From positions 1-64,000 of the forward strand of contig JABHFS010000076.1 of assembly GCA_018672475.1 (NCBI GenBank): a DNA stretch of 64,000 nucleotides. Reading direction: 5' to 3'. This document shows, one piece after another, positions 44,617-54,019 of the stretch (the first letter of the stretch is position 1; every line of letters starts with the position of its first letter). Under the pieces are notes generated by a model. It did no database searches, was not told the DNA's origin, and was given only the letters and a program-made list of their open reading frames with translations. Source of the DNA: Gemmatimonadota bacterium. GTDB taxonomy: Bacteria; Latescibacterota; UBA2968; UBA8231. The translations under genes were made by a program, and so were the position numbers.

Positions 44617-44664
44617 GACGGCAGAAGGGGTTGGTGCTGTCAATCGCAACTCCCCTCTGCCGTC
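44617..44664. terminator. Long hairpin, possible second terminator of carA
   Basis: GACGGCAGA and TCTGCCGTC form a 9-bp outer stem, with further inner pairing GGGGTTG/CAACTCCCC. On the minus strand it is followed by CTCAATTTT. It lies beyond the main carA terminator. Confidence 0.45.
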
Positions 44665-44675
44665 GAGCTTTATAC

Positions 44676-44721
44676 AAAAAAAGCCACTATTACTTAGACG
44701 AATTAAGTGATAGCGGCTTTT
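44676..44721 (-). terminator. Rho-independent terminator of carA
   Basis: A 17-bp stem with two mismatches (AAAAGCCGCTATCACTT / AAGTAATAGTGGCTTTT, minus strand) and a 9-base loop is followed by a run of T residues. It lies 38 bases past the carA stop. Confidence 0.85.
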
Positions 44722-44758
44722 GTTGTTTTTGAGCTGAATCGGCCGTAGCCGGTCCGTT

Positions 44759-45841
44759 TTATGAAGCGTGTTTTTCCATCAGTTCGGTGAAGTAGCCGAA
44801 GAGGTGGTAGCTGTCGTGCGGACCGGGGGAAGCTTCGGGGTGGCACTGGATCGAGAAGATTGGCAGCTCCTTGTGGTGCAGGCCCTCGACGCAGTCGTCA
44901 TTGAGATTGCGGCGGGTGATTTCCAAGCAATCCGGCAGCGAGTCGGCGGCGATGCCCCAGCCGTGGTTCTCGGAGGTGATGAGAATGCGGTCGGTGGCGT
45001 ATTCTTTGATGGGCTGGTTGGCGCCTCGGTGGCCGAATTTCAGATGGTAGATCTCGGCGCCAAGGGCTAGGCCGAGGATCTCGTGTCCGAGGCAGATGCC
45101 GAAGATCGGTTTTTTGCCGATGAGTCCTTTGCAAGTCTCGATCGCGTAATCTAGCGGCCGAGGATCTCCGGGGCCGTTGGAGAGGAAGACGCCGTCGGGT
45201 TTTAAAGCCATGACCTCATCGGCTGTGGTTCGGGCTGGAACAACGGTCACCTTGCAACCGGCATCAACCAGACAGCGGACAATATTGCGTTTGATACCGT
45301 AGTCCAGGGCGACGACGTGGAAACGCGGATCGTCGGGGCTATCGACATAGGGTTCAGTGCAACTTACTTCGGCGGCCATATCGACGCCTTCAAGTCCGGA
45401 CCAGGCTCGGGCCTTCGCGACCATGCTGTCCGGGTCGAGGTCTTCGGTGGAGATAGCGGCGGCCATGACGCCCTCGATGCGTACTCTGCGGGTCAATTCG
45501 CGGGTATCGATGCCCTCAATACCCAGGATATTGTGTTCTTCCAGATAGGCGGGCAGACTTTGGGTCGAGCGCCAGTTGCTCGGCAGGCGACAGCATTCCT
45601 TCATCAGAAATCCGCGGACATGCGGTTTGGAAGACTCGTCGTCTTCCGGCGTAACGCCGTAATTGCCGATAAGAGGATAGGTCATGGTGACGATCTGGCC
45701 GGCGTAGGAGGGGTCGGTGAGGATTTCCTGGTAGCCGGTCATACTGGTATTGAAGACCATTTCGCCCAGGCACTCACCACCACTGCCCAGAGCCCGACCT
45801 TCGAAGACGGTGCCGTCCGCGAGCGCGACGAGGGCTTTCAT
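44759..45841 (-). CDS. carA: Carbamoyl-phosphate synthase small subunit
   Basis: A 360-residue glutamine amidotransferase subunit that feeds ammonia to CarB for arginine and pyrimidine synthesis. The N-terminal half has VFNTSMTGYQEILTDPSY; the class I amidotransferase domain shows VALDYGIKRNIVR, FGICLGHEILGLA with the catalytic Cys, and SIQCHPEASPGPHD with the catalytic His and Glu. Length is normal. No carB, pyr or arg gene is adjacent on either side. Confidence 0.96.
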   Translation of the reverse strand: MKALVALADGTVFEGRALGSGGECLGEMVFNTSMTGYQEILTDPSYAGQIVTMTYPLIGNYGVTPEDDESSKPHVRGFLMKECCRLPSNWRSTQSLPAYLEEHNILGIEGIDTRELTRRVRIEGVMAAAISTEDLDPDSMVAKARAWSGLEGVDMAAEVSCTEPYVDSPDDPRFHVVALDYGIKRNIVRCLVDAGCKVTVVPARTTADEVMALKPDGVFLSNGPGDPRPLDYAIETCKGLIGKKPIFGICLGHEILGLALGAEIYHLKFGHRGANQPIKEYATDRILITSENHGWGIAADSLPDCLEITRRNLNDDCVEGLHHKELPIFSIQCHPEASPGPHDSYHLFGYFTELMEKHAS

Positions 45842-45919
45842 CGTACAGGGTGCTCCTTTTGAGGGGTTTAAGCAACGCCATAGAACTTAGGGAAAAAAGT
45901 CGTTGATGAACAGGAAATC

Positions 45920-46972
45920 CTATTCGGCACCTTGGTCGGTCAAGTCTTGGCGTTCCTGTCGGGCTTGTTCCTGCATATCGACGACCGGGTCGAATTCGCC
46001 GACGATCTCCTGTCCGACGATTTCCTCAATCACGTCCTCAAGTGTGACGATACCGGCGAAACCGCCGTATTCGTCGACGACGGAGAAGAGGTGTTCGCGC
46101 CGCTGGATAAACTCTTCGAGCAGTTGGCTCGCCCGCGCCGATTCGGGCACGGAGTGCACGGGGCGGCCGACCTCTGAAAGCTTGACTTGGTCGTGGCCAT
46201 CGGCGAGGGTGTTGAACGCGTCGCGTCGCAGTACCATACCAACGATATTTTCTCGTTCTTCCTCGTAGAGGGGGACCCGGCTGTGCACCCAACTGCCCGA
46301 TTGCTGGCGAGCTTCGGCCAGGCTCAGGTTGCGATCGAGGCAATGGACGACTGTGCGCGGCGTCATGATATCCCGTGCGCGGAGTTCGTCGAGCTTGAGG
46401 ATATTCTGGATGACGCGCTCCTGATCGGGGGAGATCGCGCCGGAGCGTCGGCTCATCTGCGCGGTGATTTCGATTTCTTCCGATGTCACCTCGGGCACCG
46501 CGGGTGCACCTAGCATGATAAGGCGGGTAATAAATTGGTTAAGCCAGATAAAAGGCGCGAAAATCCAGACCAACCATTGGATGGGGCGTGCGATAACCCG
46601 AGCGAGGGAGCGGGCATGAACCACGCCAGCTGTCTTGGGTATGATCTCGGAAAAAATCAACACGCCCAACGAGATGGCGGCGGTGAAGTAGATTTCCCGC
46701 TCTGGCCCAAATACACCGACAAAAGCGGCTCCAGCGACGGCTGCACCGCCGGTATTGGCTAGCGTGTTTAGGGTGAGAATAGCTGAAATAGGACGCTGAA
46801 TGTCCGTGTGCAGGCGTTTCAGGATCTTGCCCGAAGCGCGGCCCTGGGCAGCTAGCATCTCAATTTGGCTAATGGGTAGCGAGTAGAGTGCGGCTTCCAG
46901 TAATGAGCATATACAGGACACGATAATAACAGTGCCTGTGGCAATAAAAAATAGTGCTGTATCGGAGATCAT
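45920..46972 (-). CDS. CNNM/CorC-type membrane protein with DUF21 and CBS pair
   Basis: A 350-residue membrane protein. DUF21 occupies about residues 1-180 with four hydrophobic segments (FFIATGTVIIVSCICSLLEA; YFTAAISLGVLIFSEIIPKT). A CBS pair follows (DIMTPRTVVHCLDRNLSLAE; HLFSVVDEYGGFAGIVTLED). The usual C-terminal CorC_HlyC domain is missing: the protein ends soon after VGEFDPVVDMQEQARQE. The family handles magnesium or other divalent cations, with nucleotide sensing by CBS. ATG 46972 was chosen; TTG 46978 adds two residues. Confidence 0.9.
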   Translation of the reverse strand: MISDTALFFIATGTVIIVSCICSLLEAALYSLPISQIEMLAAQGRASGKILKRLHTDIQRPISAILTLNTLANTGGAAVAGAAFVGVFGPEREIYFTAAISLGVLIFSEIIPKTAGVVHARSLARVIARPIQWLVWIFAPFIWLNQFITRLIMLGAPAVPEVTSEEIEITAQMSRRSGAISPDQERVIQNILKLDELRARDIMTPRTVVHCLDRNLSLAEARQQSGSWVHSRVPLYEEERENIVGMVLRRDAFNTLADGHDQVKLSEVGRPVHSVPESARASQLLEEFIQRREHLFSVVDEYGGFAGIVTLEDVIEEIVGQEIVGEFDPVVDMQEQARQERQDLTDQGAE

Positions 46973-46990
46973 GGGCAAAGGGGGTATTTA

Positions 46991-47025
46991 CAAAAGAGAG
47001 GGACTCCCCACAGGGAATCCCTCTC
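46991..47025 (-). terminator. Rho-independent terminator of the SWIB gene
   Basis: On the minus strand GAGAGGGATTCCC and GGGAGTCCCTCTC form a 13-bp stem with one mismatch around a 4-base loop, followed by TTTT. It lies 36 bases past the SWIB gene and before the CNNM gene. Confidence 0.85.
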
Positions 47026-47060
47026 CAATGGCGCTGGACTAAAAGTCCGATTCGGTTAGT

Positions 47061-47537
47061 CTACTTCATGTGCTTATTGACCAATTTCGGCAGTGCGAAC
47101 ATGCTGACCTGCTTCTGGCCATCAAAGATGGCTTTGAGCTTGTCGTCCGCGTTGATCATGCGCTTGTTTTGCGTGTCCTGCAGGTTATTCTTCTTGATAT
47201 AATCCCAGATCTTCTTGGTAACCTGGGTCCGCGGGAGCGGTTTGTTGCCGACGACGGCACCTAAGATAGCATTGGGCTGTAGCGGCCTCATAAACGCCGA
47301 TAAAGAAGGGTTCGGCTTACGCTTAATCTTCTTTTTTACAGGCGGTTTTTCAGCGGCGGCTTTTTTCTTTGCGACAGGCTTCTTTGCGGCGGCTTTTTTC
47401 TCTGCGGGTGGTTTTTCAGCGGCGGCTTTTTTCTTTGCGACAGGCTTCTTTGCGGCGGCTTTTTTCTCAGCAGGCGGCTTCTTTGCGGCGGCTTTTTTCT
47501 TTGCCGCGGGCTTCTTGGCGGCTTTCTTCTTAGCCAT
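47061..47537 (-). CDS. Lys/Ala-rich histone-like protein with SWIB domain
   Basis: A 158-residue basic protein. Residues 1-75 are a repetitive Lys/Ala/Pro tail built from AAAKKPVAKKK- and EKPPAEKK-type units, like histone H1 or the chlamydial Hc proteins. The rest is a SWIB/MDM2 domain (LPRTQVTKKIWDYIKKNNLQ, KRMINADDKLKAIF, VSMFALPKLVNKHM). SWIB domains occur in chlamydiae, where one is fused to topoisomerase I, and in some environmental bacteria. DNA binding or nucleoid compaction is inferred. A good AAAGGAG site precedes ATG 47537. Confidence 0.92.
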   Translation of the reverse strand: MAKKKAAKKPAAKKKAAAKKPPAEKKAAAKKPVAKKKAAAEKPPAEKKAAAKKPVAKKKAAAEKPPVKKKIKRKPNPSLSAFMRPLQPNAILGAVVGNKPLPRTQVTKKIWDYIKKNNLQDTQNKRMINADDKLKAIFDGQKQVSMFALPKLVNKHMK

Positions 47538-47905
47538 CTGAATGACTCCTTTATGGGGTGAGTAAGAAAACCTAAAAGCGGAGTAGTCTAAGGATTAGAC
47601 CTTTCCGGTTTCTCCCCTGTCCTCTTATGAAGGCTTAGGGGCGGTTGTTGATTGTTTTCAAATGAGTGGAGCCCTATAAACACTATAAGAGCACAATTGG
47701 CCCAAAGATAGCACTTTGGCGACAAATTAGTCAAGTGCAAATAAGGCGTGTTTTACAGAAGAAAATGCCTAAAAATGAGGTCTCTAAAAAGGCTTTAGGC
47801 AATTTGACATGCTTTAATAAGTAGTCTATTTTATCAGGACTTATGGCTTTGTTGTCGTTGGATTTCAATCAGTGCTTTGCACTGTCTCCAATAGGCTGAG
47901 AATCG
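47538..47905. other. AT-rich gap upstream of proC
   Basis: About 370 bases between divergent SWIB and proC genes, AT-rich and without a gene. It holds a good sigma-70-type promoter at 47804-47832 for the rightward housekeeping run; the leftward promoter for the SWIB gene is not resolved. Confidence 0.45.
47804..47832 (+). promoter_or_regulatory. Candidate sigma-70 promoter for proC operon
   Basis: TTGACA (47804-47809) and TATTTT (47827-47832) are separated by 17 bases, about 75 bases before the proC start codon. Confidence 0.55.
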
Positions 47906-48712
47906 ATGGTCAAAAAGAGCAAATTGGGTTTTGTCGGGGCTGGCAATATGGGCAAGGCACTGATTGAGGGTTTGCTTGGCGAACTCTCGCCAGAGCAGAT
48001 AACCGCTGTCGATGTCAGATCTGAGGCGTTGGAGTCCCTAAGGGCATTGGGTGTGCAGACCAGCACTAATGCTATAGATGCAGTCAAACAGCAGGATTTG
48101 GTAATTTTGGGGCTAAAACCTCAAGTTGCGGCTCCAGTGCTGCAAGAATTGGCTATGCACTTTAGCCCTAAACAGACGGTTGTTTCGGTGATGGCGGGCG
48201 TGCCTACTGCTCGCATCGAGGAACTATTGCCTGAAAATGTGCCTGTAGTACGGGTTATGCCGCAGACTCTAGTGCGTCTCAAGGAGGCGGCTTGTGCCTT
48301 GTGTGCCGGTCGCTCGGCTGGTGCGCAACAGATGGCACTGGTGCGTTCTCTTTTTGAGATAGTGGGCACGACGGTAGAAGTTTCCGAAGGGCAGATGGAT
48401 GCGGTTACAGGGCTTTCCGGCAGCGGTCCGGCTTGGGCTTATATGGTTATTGAGGCTATGACCGACGGCGGTGTGCGCACCGGGCTGCCGCGAGATATTG
48501 CGCTGAAATTAGCGGCGCAGACGCTGATTGGCGCTGGCCGTATGGTGCTCGAAAGTGGAGAGCATCCGGCCGTGCTCAAGGACCAGGTCACTTCGCCAGG
48601 AGGGACGACCGCCGCGGGTCTGCACAAATTAGAGGAGAAGGGTTTGCGCGACGCGTTGATAAGCGCCGTACAGGCCGCCGCCGAACGCTCCGCCGAATTG
48701 GGACAGTCATGA
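47906..48712 (+). CDS. proC: Pyrroline-5-carboxylate reductase
   Basis: A 268-residue NAD(P)H-dependent enzyme making proline from pyrroline-5-carboxylate. The nucleotide fold opens with KLGFVGAGNMGKALIEGLL. The C-terminal signature reads VTGLSGSGPAWAYMVIEAM and VLKDQVTSPGGTTAAGLHKL. Its stop overlaps the hisH start. It leads a proline and histidine cluster that also contains proB, while proA is not present in the window. Confidence 0.96.
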   Translation: MVKKSKLGFVGAGNMGKALIEGLLGELSPEQITAVDVRSEALESLRALGVQTSTNAIDAVKQQDLVILGLKPQVAAPVLQELAMHFSPKQTVVSVMAGVPTARIEELLPENVPVVRVMPQTLVRLKEAACALCAGRSAGAQQMALVRSLFEIVGTTVEVSEGQMDAVTGLSGSGPAWAYMVIEAMTDGGVRTGLPRDIALKLAAQTLIGAGRMVLESGEHPAVLKDQVTSPGGTTAAGLHKLEEKGLRDALISAVQAAAERSAELGQS

Positions 48713-49311
48713 TCGGGATTATCGATTACGGGATGGGCAATCTACGCAGCGTGCAGAAGGCCTTTGAATTCCTCGGTTTTGCAGCCGAGATAGTCGAAGA
48801 GCCCGAGCGTTTGAGCGGGGCGACGCACTTGGTATTGCCTGGGGATGCGGCTTTTGGCGATGCGATGCGCAATTTGCGTGCGGCCGGTTGGGACCAGGCC
48901 ATTGTAGAGGGCATTGCGGCAGAGAAGCCCTTTTTGGGAATTTGCGTAGGGCTGCAATTGATGTTTAGCGAGAGCGAAGAGATGGGCCAGCACAGCGGTC
49001 TAGGGATCCTGCCGGGCAAATGCGTGCGTTTCCCGGTTACCGAGCGGGTGCCGCAAATCGGCTGGAACCAGGTTGCGATCAAACGAGATGTGCCGCTTTT
49101 GGCCGGTGTTCCCGAGGGGAGTTTTTTCTATTTCGTGCACTCCTTTTATGTGGAAACAGTGAATGAAAGCGACTGTGTTGCGACCACCGACTACGGCTTG
49201 GATTATACCTCCATCGCCGGTGACGGCCGCGTATTCGGTGTGCAGTTTCATCCCGAGAAGAGTCAGGCGCACGGTTTACGCCTGCTCGACAACTTTGCCC
49301 GTCTGAATTGA
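48709..49311 (+). CDS. hisH: Imidazole glycerol phosphate synthase, glutaminase subunit
   Basis: A 200-residue class I glutamine amidotransferase that supplies ammonia to HisF in histidine synthesis. It has IGIIDYGMGNLRSVQKAFE, the catalytic Cys in FLGICVGLQLMFSES, and the His/Glu pair in FGVQFHPEKSQ. ATG 48709 lies inside the proC stop (ATGA). hisF follows after 7 bases. Confidence 0.96.
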   Translation: MIGIIDYGMGNLRSVQKAFEFLGFAAEIVEEPERLSGATHLVLPGDAAFGDAMRNLRAAGWDQAIVEGIAAEKPFLGICVGLQLMFSESEEMGQHSGLGILPGKCVRFPVTERVPQIGWNQVAIKRDVPLLAGVPEGSFFYFVHSFYVETVNESDCVATTDYGLDYTSIAGDGRVFGVQFHPEKSQAHGLRLLDNFARLN

Positions 49312-49318
49312 ACCGCCG

Positions 49319-50092
49319 ATGCTTGCTAAACGGATTATTCCCTGCCTAGACGTAAAAAATGGTCGCAATGTGCGTGGAGTGCGTTTTTCGGCAGACCGCG
49401 ATGCCGGCGACCCCGTCGAGTTAGCCGCGCGCTATGACGCCGAAGGGGCCGACGAACTCGTTTTTTATGACATCACCGCCTCGGCCGACGGGCGCGCGAT
49501 CGTCATGGACCTGGTGCGCGAGGTTTCTGAAAAAGTCTTTATTCCGCTGACGGTGGGCGGCGGCATTCGCACTTTCGAGGACGTGCGCCATATCCTCAAG
49601 ACCGGGGCCGACAAGGTCTCGATCAACTCGGCCCATGTGCATACGCCCGAGATCATCAACCAAAGCGCGGAGAGTTTTGGCTCGCAGTGCATCGTCGGGG
49701 CGGTTGATGTATTGAGGCGTCCGGAGGTCGAGGGCGAGGTTCCAGCCTGGGAGATTTATATCAATGGCGGGCGCAAGGCCACGGGTATCGATGCCCTGGA
49801 ATGGGTAGAGGAGTTGGTCGATCGGGGAGCGGGCGAACTAGTACTCAATAGCATTGATGCAGACGGGACCCGCGAGGGCTATGATTTGGCGCTTAATCAG
49901 GAGGTCGCTCGTCGCGTCAGGGTACCGATCGTCGCTTCGGGCGGGGCCGGTAATCTGGACCATATCTACGAGGTGCTGACCGAAGGGGAGGCCAGCGCGG
50001 CGCTGGCGGCGTCGATCTTTCATTTTCAGCAGTATTCAATACCCGAAGTCAAGGATTTCCTGCGCGAACGCGGCGTAGTGGTGCGCCAGTGA
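49319..50092 (+). CDS. hisF: Imidazole glycerol phosphate synthase, cyclase subunit
   Basis: A 257-residue TIM barrel that forms imidazole glycerol phosphate and AICAR from PRFAR and ammonia. Catalytic Asp residues are visible in IIPCLDVKNGRNVRGV and VLNSIDADGTREGYD. Phosphate-binding loops are LTVGGGIRTFEDV and VASGGAGNLDHIYE. The rest of the histidine pathway (hisA, hisB, hisG and others) is absent from the window. Confidence 0.97.
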   Translation: MLAKRIIPCLDVKNGRNVRGVRFSADRDAGDPVELAARYDAEGADELVFYDITASADGRAIVMDLVREVSEKVFIPLTVGGGIRTFEDVRHILKTGADKVSINSAHVHTPEIINQSAESFGSQCIVGAVDVLRRPEVEGEVPAWEIYINGGRKATGIDALEWVEELVDRGAGELVLNSIDADGTREGYDLALNQEVARRVRVPIVASGGAGNLDHIYEVLTEGEASAALAASIFHFQQYSIPEVKDFLRERGVVVRQ

Positions 50093-51240
50093 TCGGCGCC
50101 GAGACGGCCGCGACGCCTCGGCGGGCGATGATGGGGCGGGTGCGGCGGTTGGTCGTCAAGATCGGTAGCAATGTCCTGACCACCCGCAACCACAAGCTCA
50201 GCGGTGCGGTGATCAAGCGGTTGGTCGAGGATGTGGTGGAGCTGCGCGCCGGTGGTTTGGAGGTGGCGATCATCACCTCTGGGGCGGTCGCCGCGGGCAT
50301 GGGGCAGATGGGGTTGGACAGGCGTCCCGAGGGCATCGCCGAACTGCAAGCTTTGGCGGCGATTGGCCAGGTCTTGCTGATGGACAGCTATAAGGCAAAG
50401 TTCCGCCAACAAGGCGTACCCGTCGGCCAGGTGCTGTTGACGGCCGAGGATATATTGGGCGACCGGCGTCGCTATGTGAACCTCGAAAACACATTTCGCA
50501 GTCTCTTTGCCTACGGGGCAGTGCCCCTTATCAACGAAAACGATAGCGTGGCCGTTGCTGAGCTCCGCCGCAAACTCGGCGAGAACGATATGCTGGCCGC
50601 CTATGTGGCCAATTTGATTCGGGCGGATATGTTGGTCGTCTTTTCCGATGTTGAGGGGCTTTATGAGGCCTTCGGCCCCAATGGCCCGGAGGGCGAATTG
50701 GTGCGCGAAGTACGCGAGGACGGCGTTGATTTACAAGGGATGATCGGTCATTCGCTTGGCCACAAGGGCAGTGGTGGCATGGCGACTAAGTTGCGGGCGG
50801 CTCGTTTGCTGATGGCCTGCGGTGAGATTGCATTGATCGCCCACGGCCGTAAGCACCGCTTGCGCGACATTCTCGCCGGGCAGGAGCTGGGCACGCTTTT
50901 TTTGCCGCGCGATCGCAAGCTTAACAGTCGGCGGCGCTGGATCGGTTTCGCTGGCGAGTGTCGTGGGAGTACGGTGGTCGATCGCGGTGCCGAACGGGCC
51001 ATCACCGAGCGAGACAAAAGCCTACTGCCGGCCGGTGTCGTCTCCTGCGAGGGCGAGTTTGCCGCAGGAGACGTGGTGCGCGTGGTCACCGAGCGGGGAG
51101 AGGAATTGGGACGTGGGCTGAGCCGCTATGCGGCATCGGAGTTGCGCCGCATTTTCGGGATGAGTTCACCTGAGGTGGAAAAAGTGCTGGGCCGTCCGGC
51201 GTTGGAAGTCATCCACCGGGACGATCTGGCCTTGTTTTAG
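50089..51240 (+). CDS. proB: Glutamate 5-kinase with PUA domain
   Basis: A 383-residue kinase for the first step of proline synthesis. The amino-acid kinase domain shows RLVVKIGSNVLTTRNHKLSG, AIITSGAVAAGMGQMGL, PLINENDSVAV, FGENDMLAAYVANLI-type sequence and HKGSGGMATKLRAARL. A PUA domain fills the last 100 residues (SLLPAGVVSCEGEFAAGDVV). GTG 50089 overlaps the hisF stop; an internal ATG at 50128 would trim thirteen residues and also keep the whole domain. Confidence 0.96.
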   Translation: MIGAETAATPRRAMMGRVRRLVVKIGSNVLTTRNHKLSGAVIKRLVEDVVELRAGGLEVAIITSGAVAAGMGQMGLDRRPEGIAELQALAAIGQVLLMDSYKAKFRQQGVPVGQVLLTAEDILGDRRRYVNLENTFRSLFAYGAVPLINENDSVAVAELRRKLGENDMLAAYVANLIRADMLVVFSDVEGLYEAFGPNGPEGELVREVREDGVDLQGMIGHSLGHKGSGGMATKLRAARLLMACGEIALIAHGRKHRLRDILAGQELGTLFLPRDRKLNSRRRWIGFAGECRGSTVVDRGAERAITERDKSLLPAGVVSCEGEFAAGDVVRVVTERGEELGRGLSRYAASELRRIFGMSSPEVEKVLGRPALEVIHRDDLALF

Positions 51241-51246
51241 GGGCCT

Positions 51247-51570
51247 ATGGCTAAAACGACAAAGGGCAAAATTGCTCCTCTGGTGTCGAGTGCGCGCTGG
51301 CGGTTGCTATTTCTAGTGGCCTTCGTGGGATTGGTGATCTATATCGCCGCCGGTGACGGGTTGCTCTTTGAAGTGTGGAAAGAAGAGAAGGAGTTGGTGG
51401 TCCTCGAAGCCGAGGTTGGCCGGCTCGAAGCGCAAAACGACAGTTTGCGGAAAATACTGCGGCAACTGGACGGCGATATGGAGTATATCGAAAAAATAGC
51501 CCGTGAGGAGTTGGGGCTGATCAAGCCGGGTGAAGTCGTGATCCCGTTGGCCCCGGAAGAGGGGGATTGA
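51247..51570 (+). CDS. Septum formation initiator FtsB/DivIC-like protein
   Basis: A 107-residue single-pass membrane protein. A basic cytoplasmic start (MAKTTKGKIAPLVSSARWR) precedes one membrane helix (LLFLVAFVGLVIYIAAG). A coiled coil follows (EEKELVVLEAEVGRLEAQND) with the closing family motif YIEKIAREELGLIKPGEVV. FtsB/DivIC joins FtsL and FtsQ to control septal wall synthesis. It lies 6 bases after proB and 4 before recO. Confidence 0.9.
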   Translation: MAKTTKGKIAPLVSSARWRLLFLVAFVGLVIYIAAGDGLLFEVWKEEKELVVLEAEVGRLEAQNDSLRKILRQLDGDMEYIEKIAREELGLIKPGEVVIPLAPEEGD

Positions 51571-51574
51571 CCGA

Positions 51575-52360
51575 ATGCCGCGCACCATTGTTAAAACGCG
51601 GGCTCTTGTGCTGCGCACTATGCGCATGGGCGAGACCAGTCGCTTGGTGACGTTCTATACCCAAGAGTACGGTAAGCTCAAGGTCACGGCGAAGGGCGCC
51701 CGCAAGCCGAAAAGTAAGTTCGGCGCCGCGCTCGATCTGATGACCGAGGTTCAGGCCGTCTGTTATGTAAAAGAGACCCGCGACCTGCAGACTCTAACCG
51801 AATGTACCTTGCTCGTGCCGCCGCCGGATCTCGCGCAGAGCCTCGAGCGGCTCTCCTTCGGCTGCGCCGCCTGTGAGTTGGTCGACCGCTTGACGATCGA
51901 GGGCGAGCCGAATATCCGGCTCTATCAATGCCTGGCCGGTGTCCTGCACGGGCTGGCCGAGGTGGATCAGAACCAAGTCGAGCCGTTGTTTTGGTATTAT
52001 CAGTTGCGAGTTGCGGAGGCTCTGGGCTATCGCCCCGAGTTGCGCCACTGTATTTCCTGTCGCAACGAATTAATCGGTCTCTGGCTGTGGTTTAGCGCAG
52101 CATTGGGCGGCGGTATTTGCGCCGCCTGCGGACAGGGGAACGGAGTGCGTATAGCCGGGCAAAGTCTCAATTTTCTCGCCGGCCTACAGGGTCTTAAGAC
52201 CTATAGCAAAGATGCGCTCCCACAAGCCCCGCCCCGGCGCGGCGAAATACGCGCGGCCCTGCGCGGTTTCCTCGAATACCACGGGGGGGAGCGCAGCCGG
52301 CTCAGATCGCTAGAATTCCTCGACTCTCTCAGTAGAATCGAGCCCGCAGCAACTATTTGA
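51575..52360 (+). CDS. recO: DNA repair protein RecO
   Basis: A 261-residue recombination mediator that helps load RecA with RecF and RecR. The N-terminal OB fold begins KTRALVLRTMRMGETSRLVT and KLKVTAKGARKPKSKFGAAL. The C-terminal zinc site is intact: CISC at about residue 160 and CAAC about 25 residues on. Length is normal. It starts 4 bases after ftsB. Confidence 0.93.
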   Translation: MPRTIVKTRALVLRTMRMGETSRLVTFYTQEYGKLKVTAKGARKPKSKFGAALDLMTEVQAVCYVKETRDLQTLTECTLLVPPPDLAQSLERLSFGCAACELVDRLTIEGEPNIRLYQCLAGVLHGLAEVDQNQVEPLFWYYQLRVAEALGYRPELRHCISCRNELIGLWLWFSAALGGGICAACGQGNGVRIAGQSLNFLAGLQGLKTYSKDALPQAPPRRGEIRAALRGFLEYHGGERSRLRSLEFLDSLSRIEPAATI

Positions 52361-52425
52361 CTCTTCGCTGCGCCGGCGTTGCAAGCTAAGGACGCGGCCG
52401 CATGGTTGTCTTAAAGGAGAATTTG

Positions 52426-53795
<1,370 letters not shown>

Positions 53796-53799
<4 letters not shown>

Positions 53800-53826
53800 C
53801 CCTTAGTCGAAATACTATAATATTAT
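53796..53826 (+). promoter_or_regulatory. Candidate promoter of the tRNA-Leu gene
   Basis: TTGACC at 53796 overlaps the glyQS stop. A 14-base palindrome CTATAATATTATAG (53815-53828) supplies TAATAT or TATTAT at 16-19 bases spacing, about 25 bases before the tRNA. Confidence 0.4.
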
Positions 53827-53848
53827 AGGTTGCTGTATTGGACAGAGC

Positions 53849-53935
53849 GCGAAAGTGGCGGAATTGGTATACGCGCTAGATTTAGGATCTAGTGCCCGAA
53901 AGGGCTTGGGGGTTCGAGTCCCCCCTTTCGCACCA
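53849..53935 (+). tRNA. tRNA-Leu (anticodon UAG)
   Basis: An 87-base tRNA with the acceptor stem GCGAAAG/CTTTCGC, discriminator A and encoded CCA. The anticodon stem CTAGA/TCTAG holds loop TTTAGGA, giving anticodon TAG. The long variable arm (TGCCCGAAAGGGCTT) is a class II feature proper to leucine, and the T arm reads GGGGGTTCGAGTCCCCC. Confidence 0.97.
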
Positions 53936-54019
53936 TAAGAGAGATAAACGAGTGCACTGTCCGCAAATTCGATTAGCGTTGCGGAGAGTGCGCCCTTTAC
54001 CGTTGCAGGGTAGTGTTCA

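Larger units (their letters stand above)
44333..44758. other. Structured intergenic region between ldh_2 and carA
   Basis: About 425 bases without a gene. It holds a 118-base paired-end element (44371-44488), a long hairpin (44617-44664) and a bidirectional terminator (44676-44721). Confidence 0.6.
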
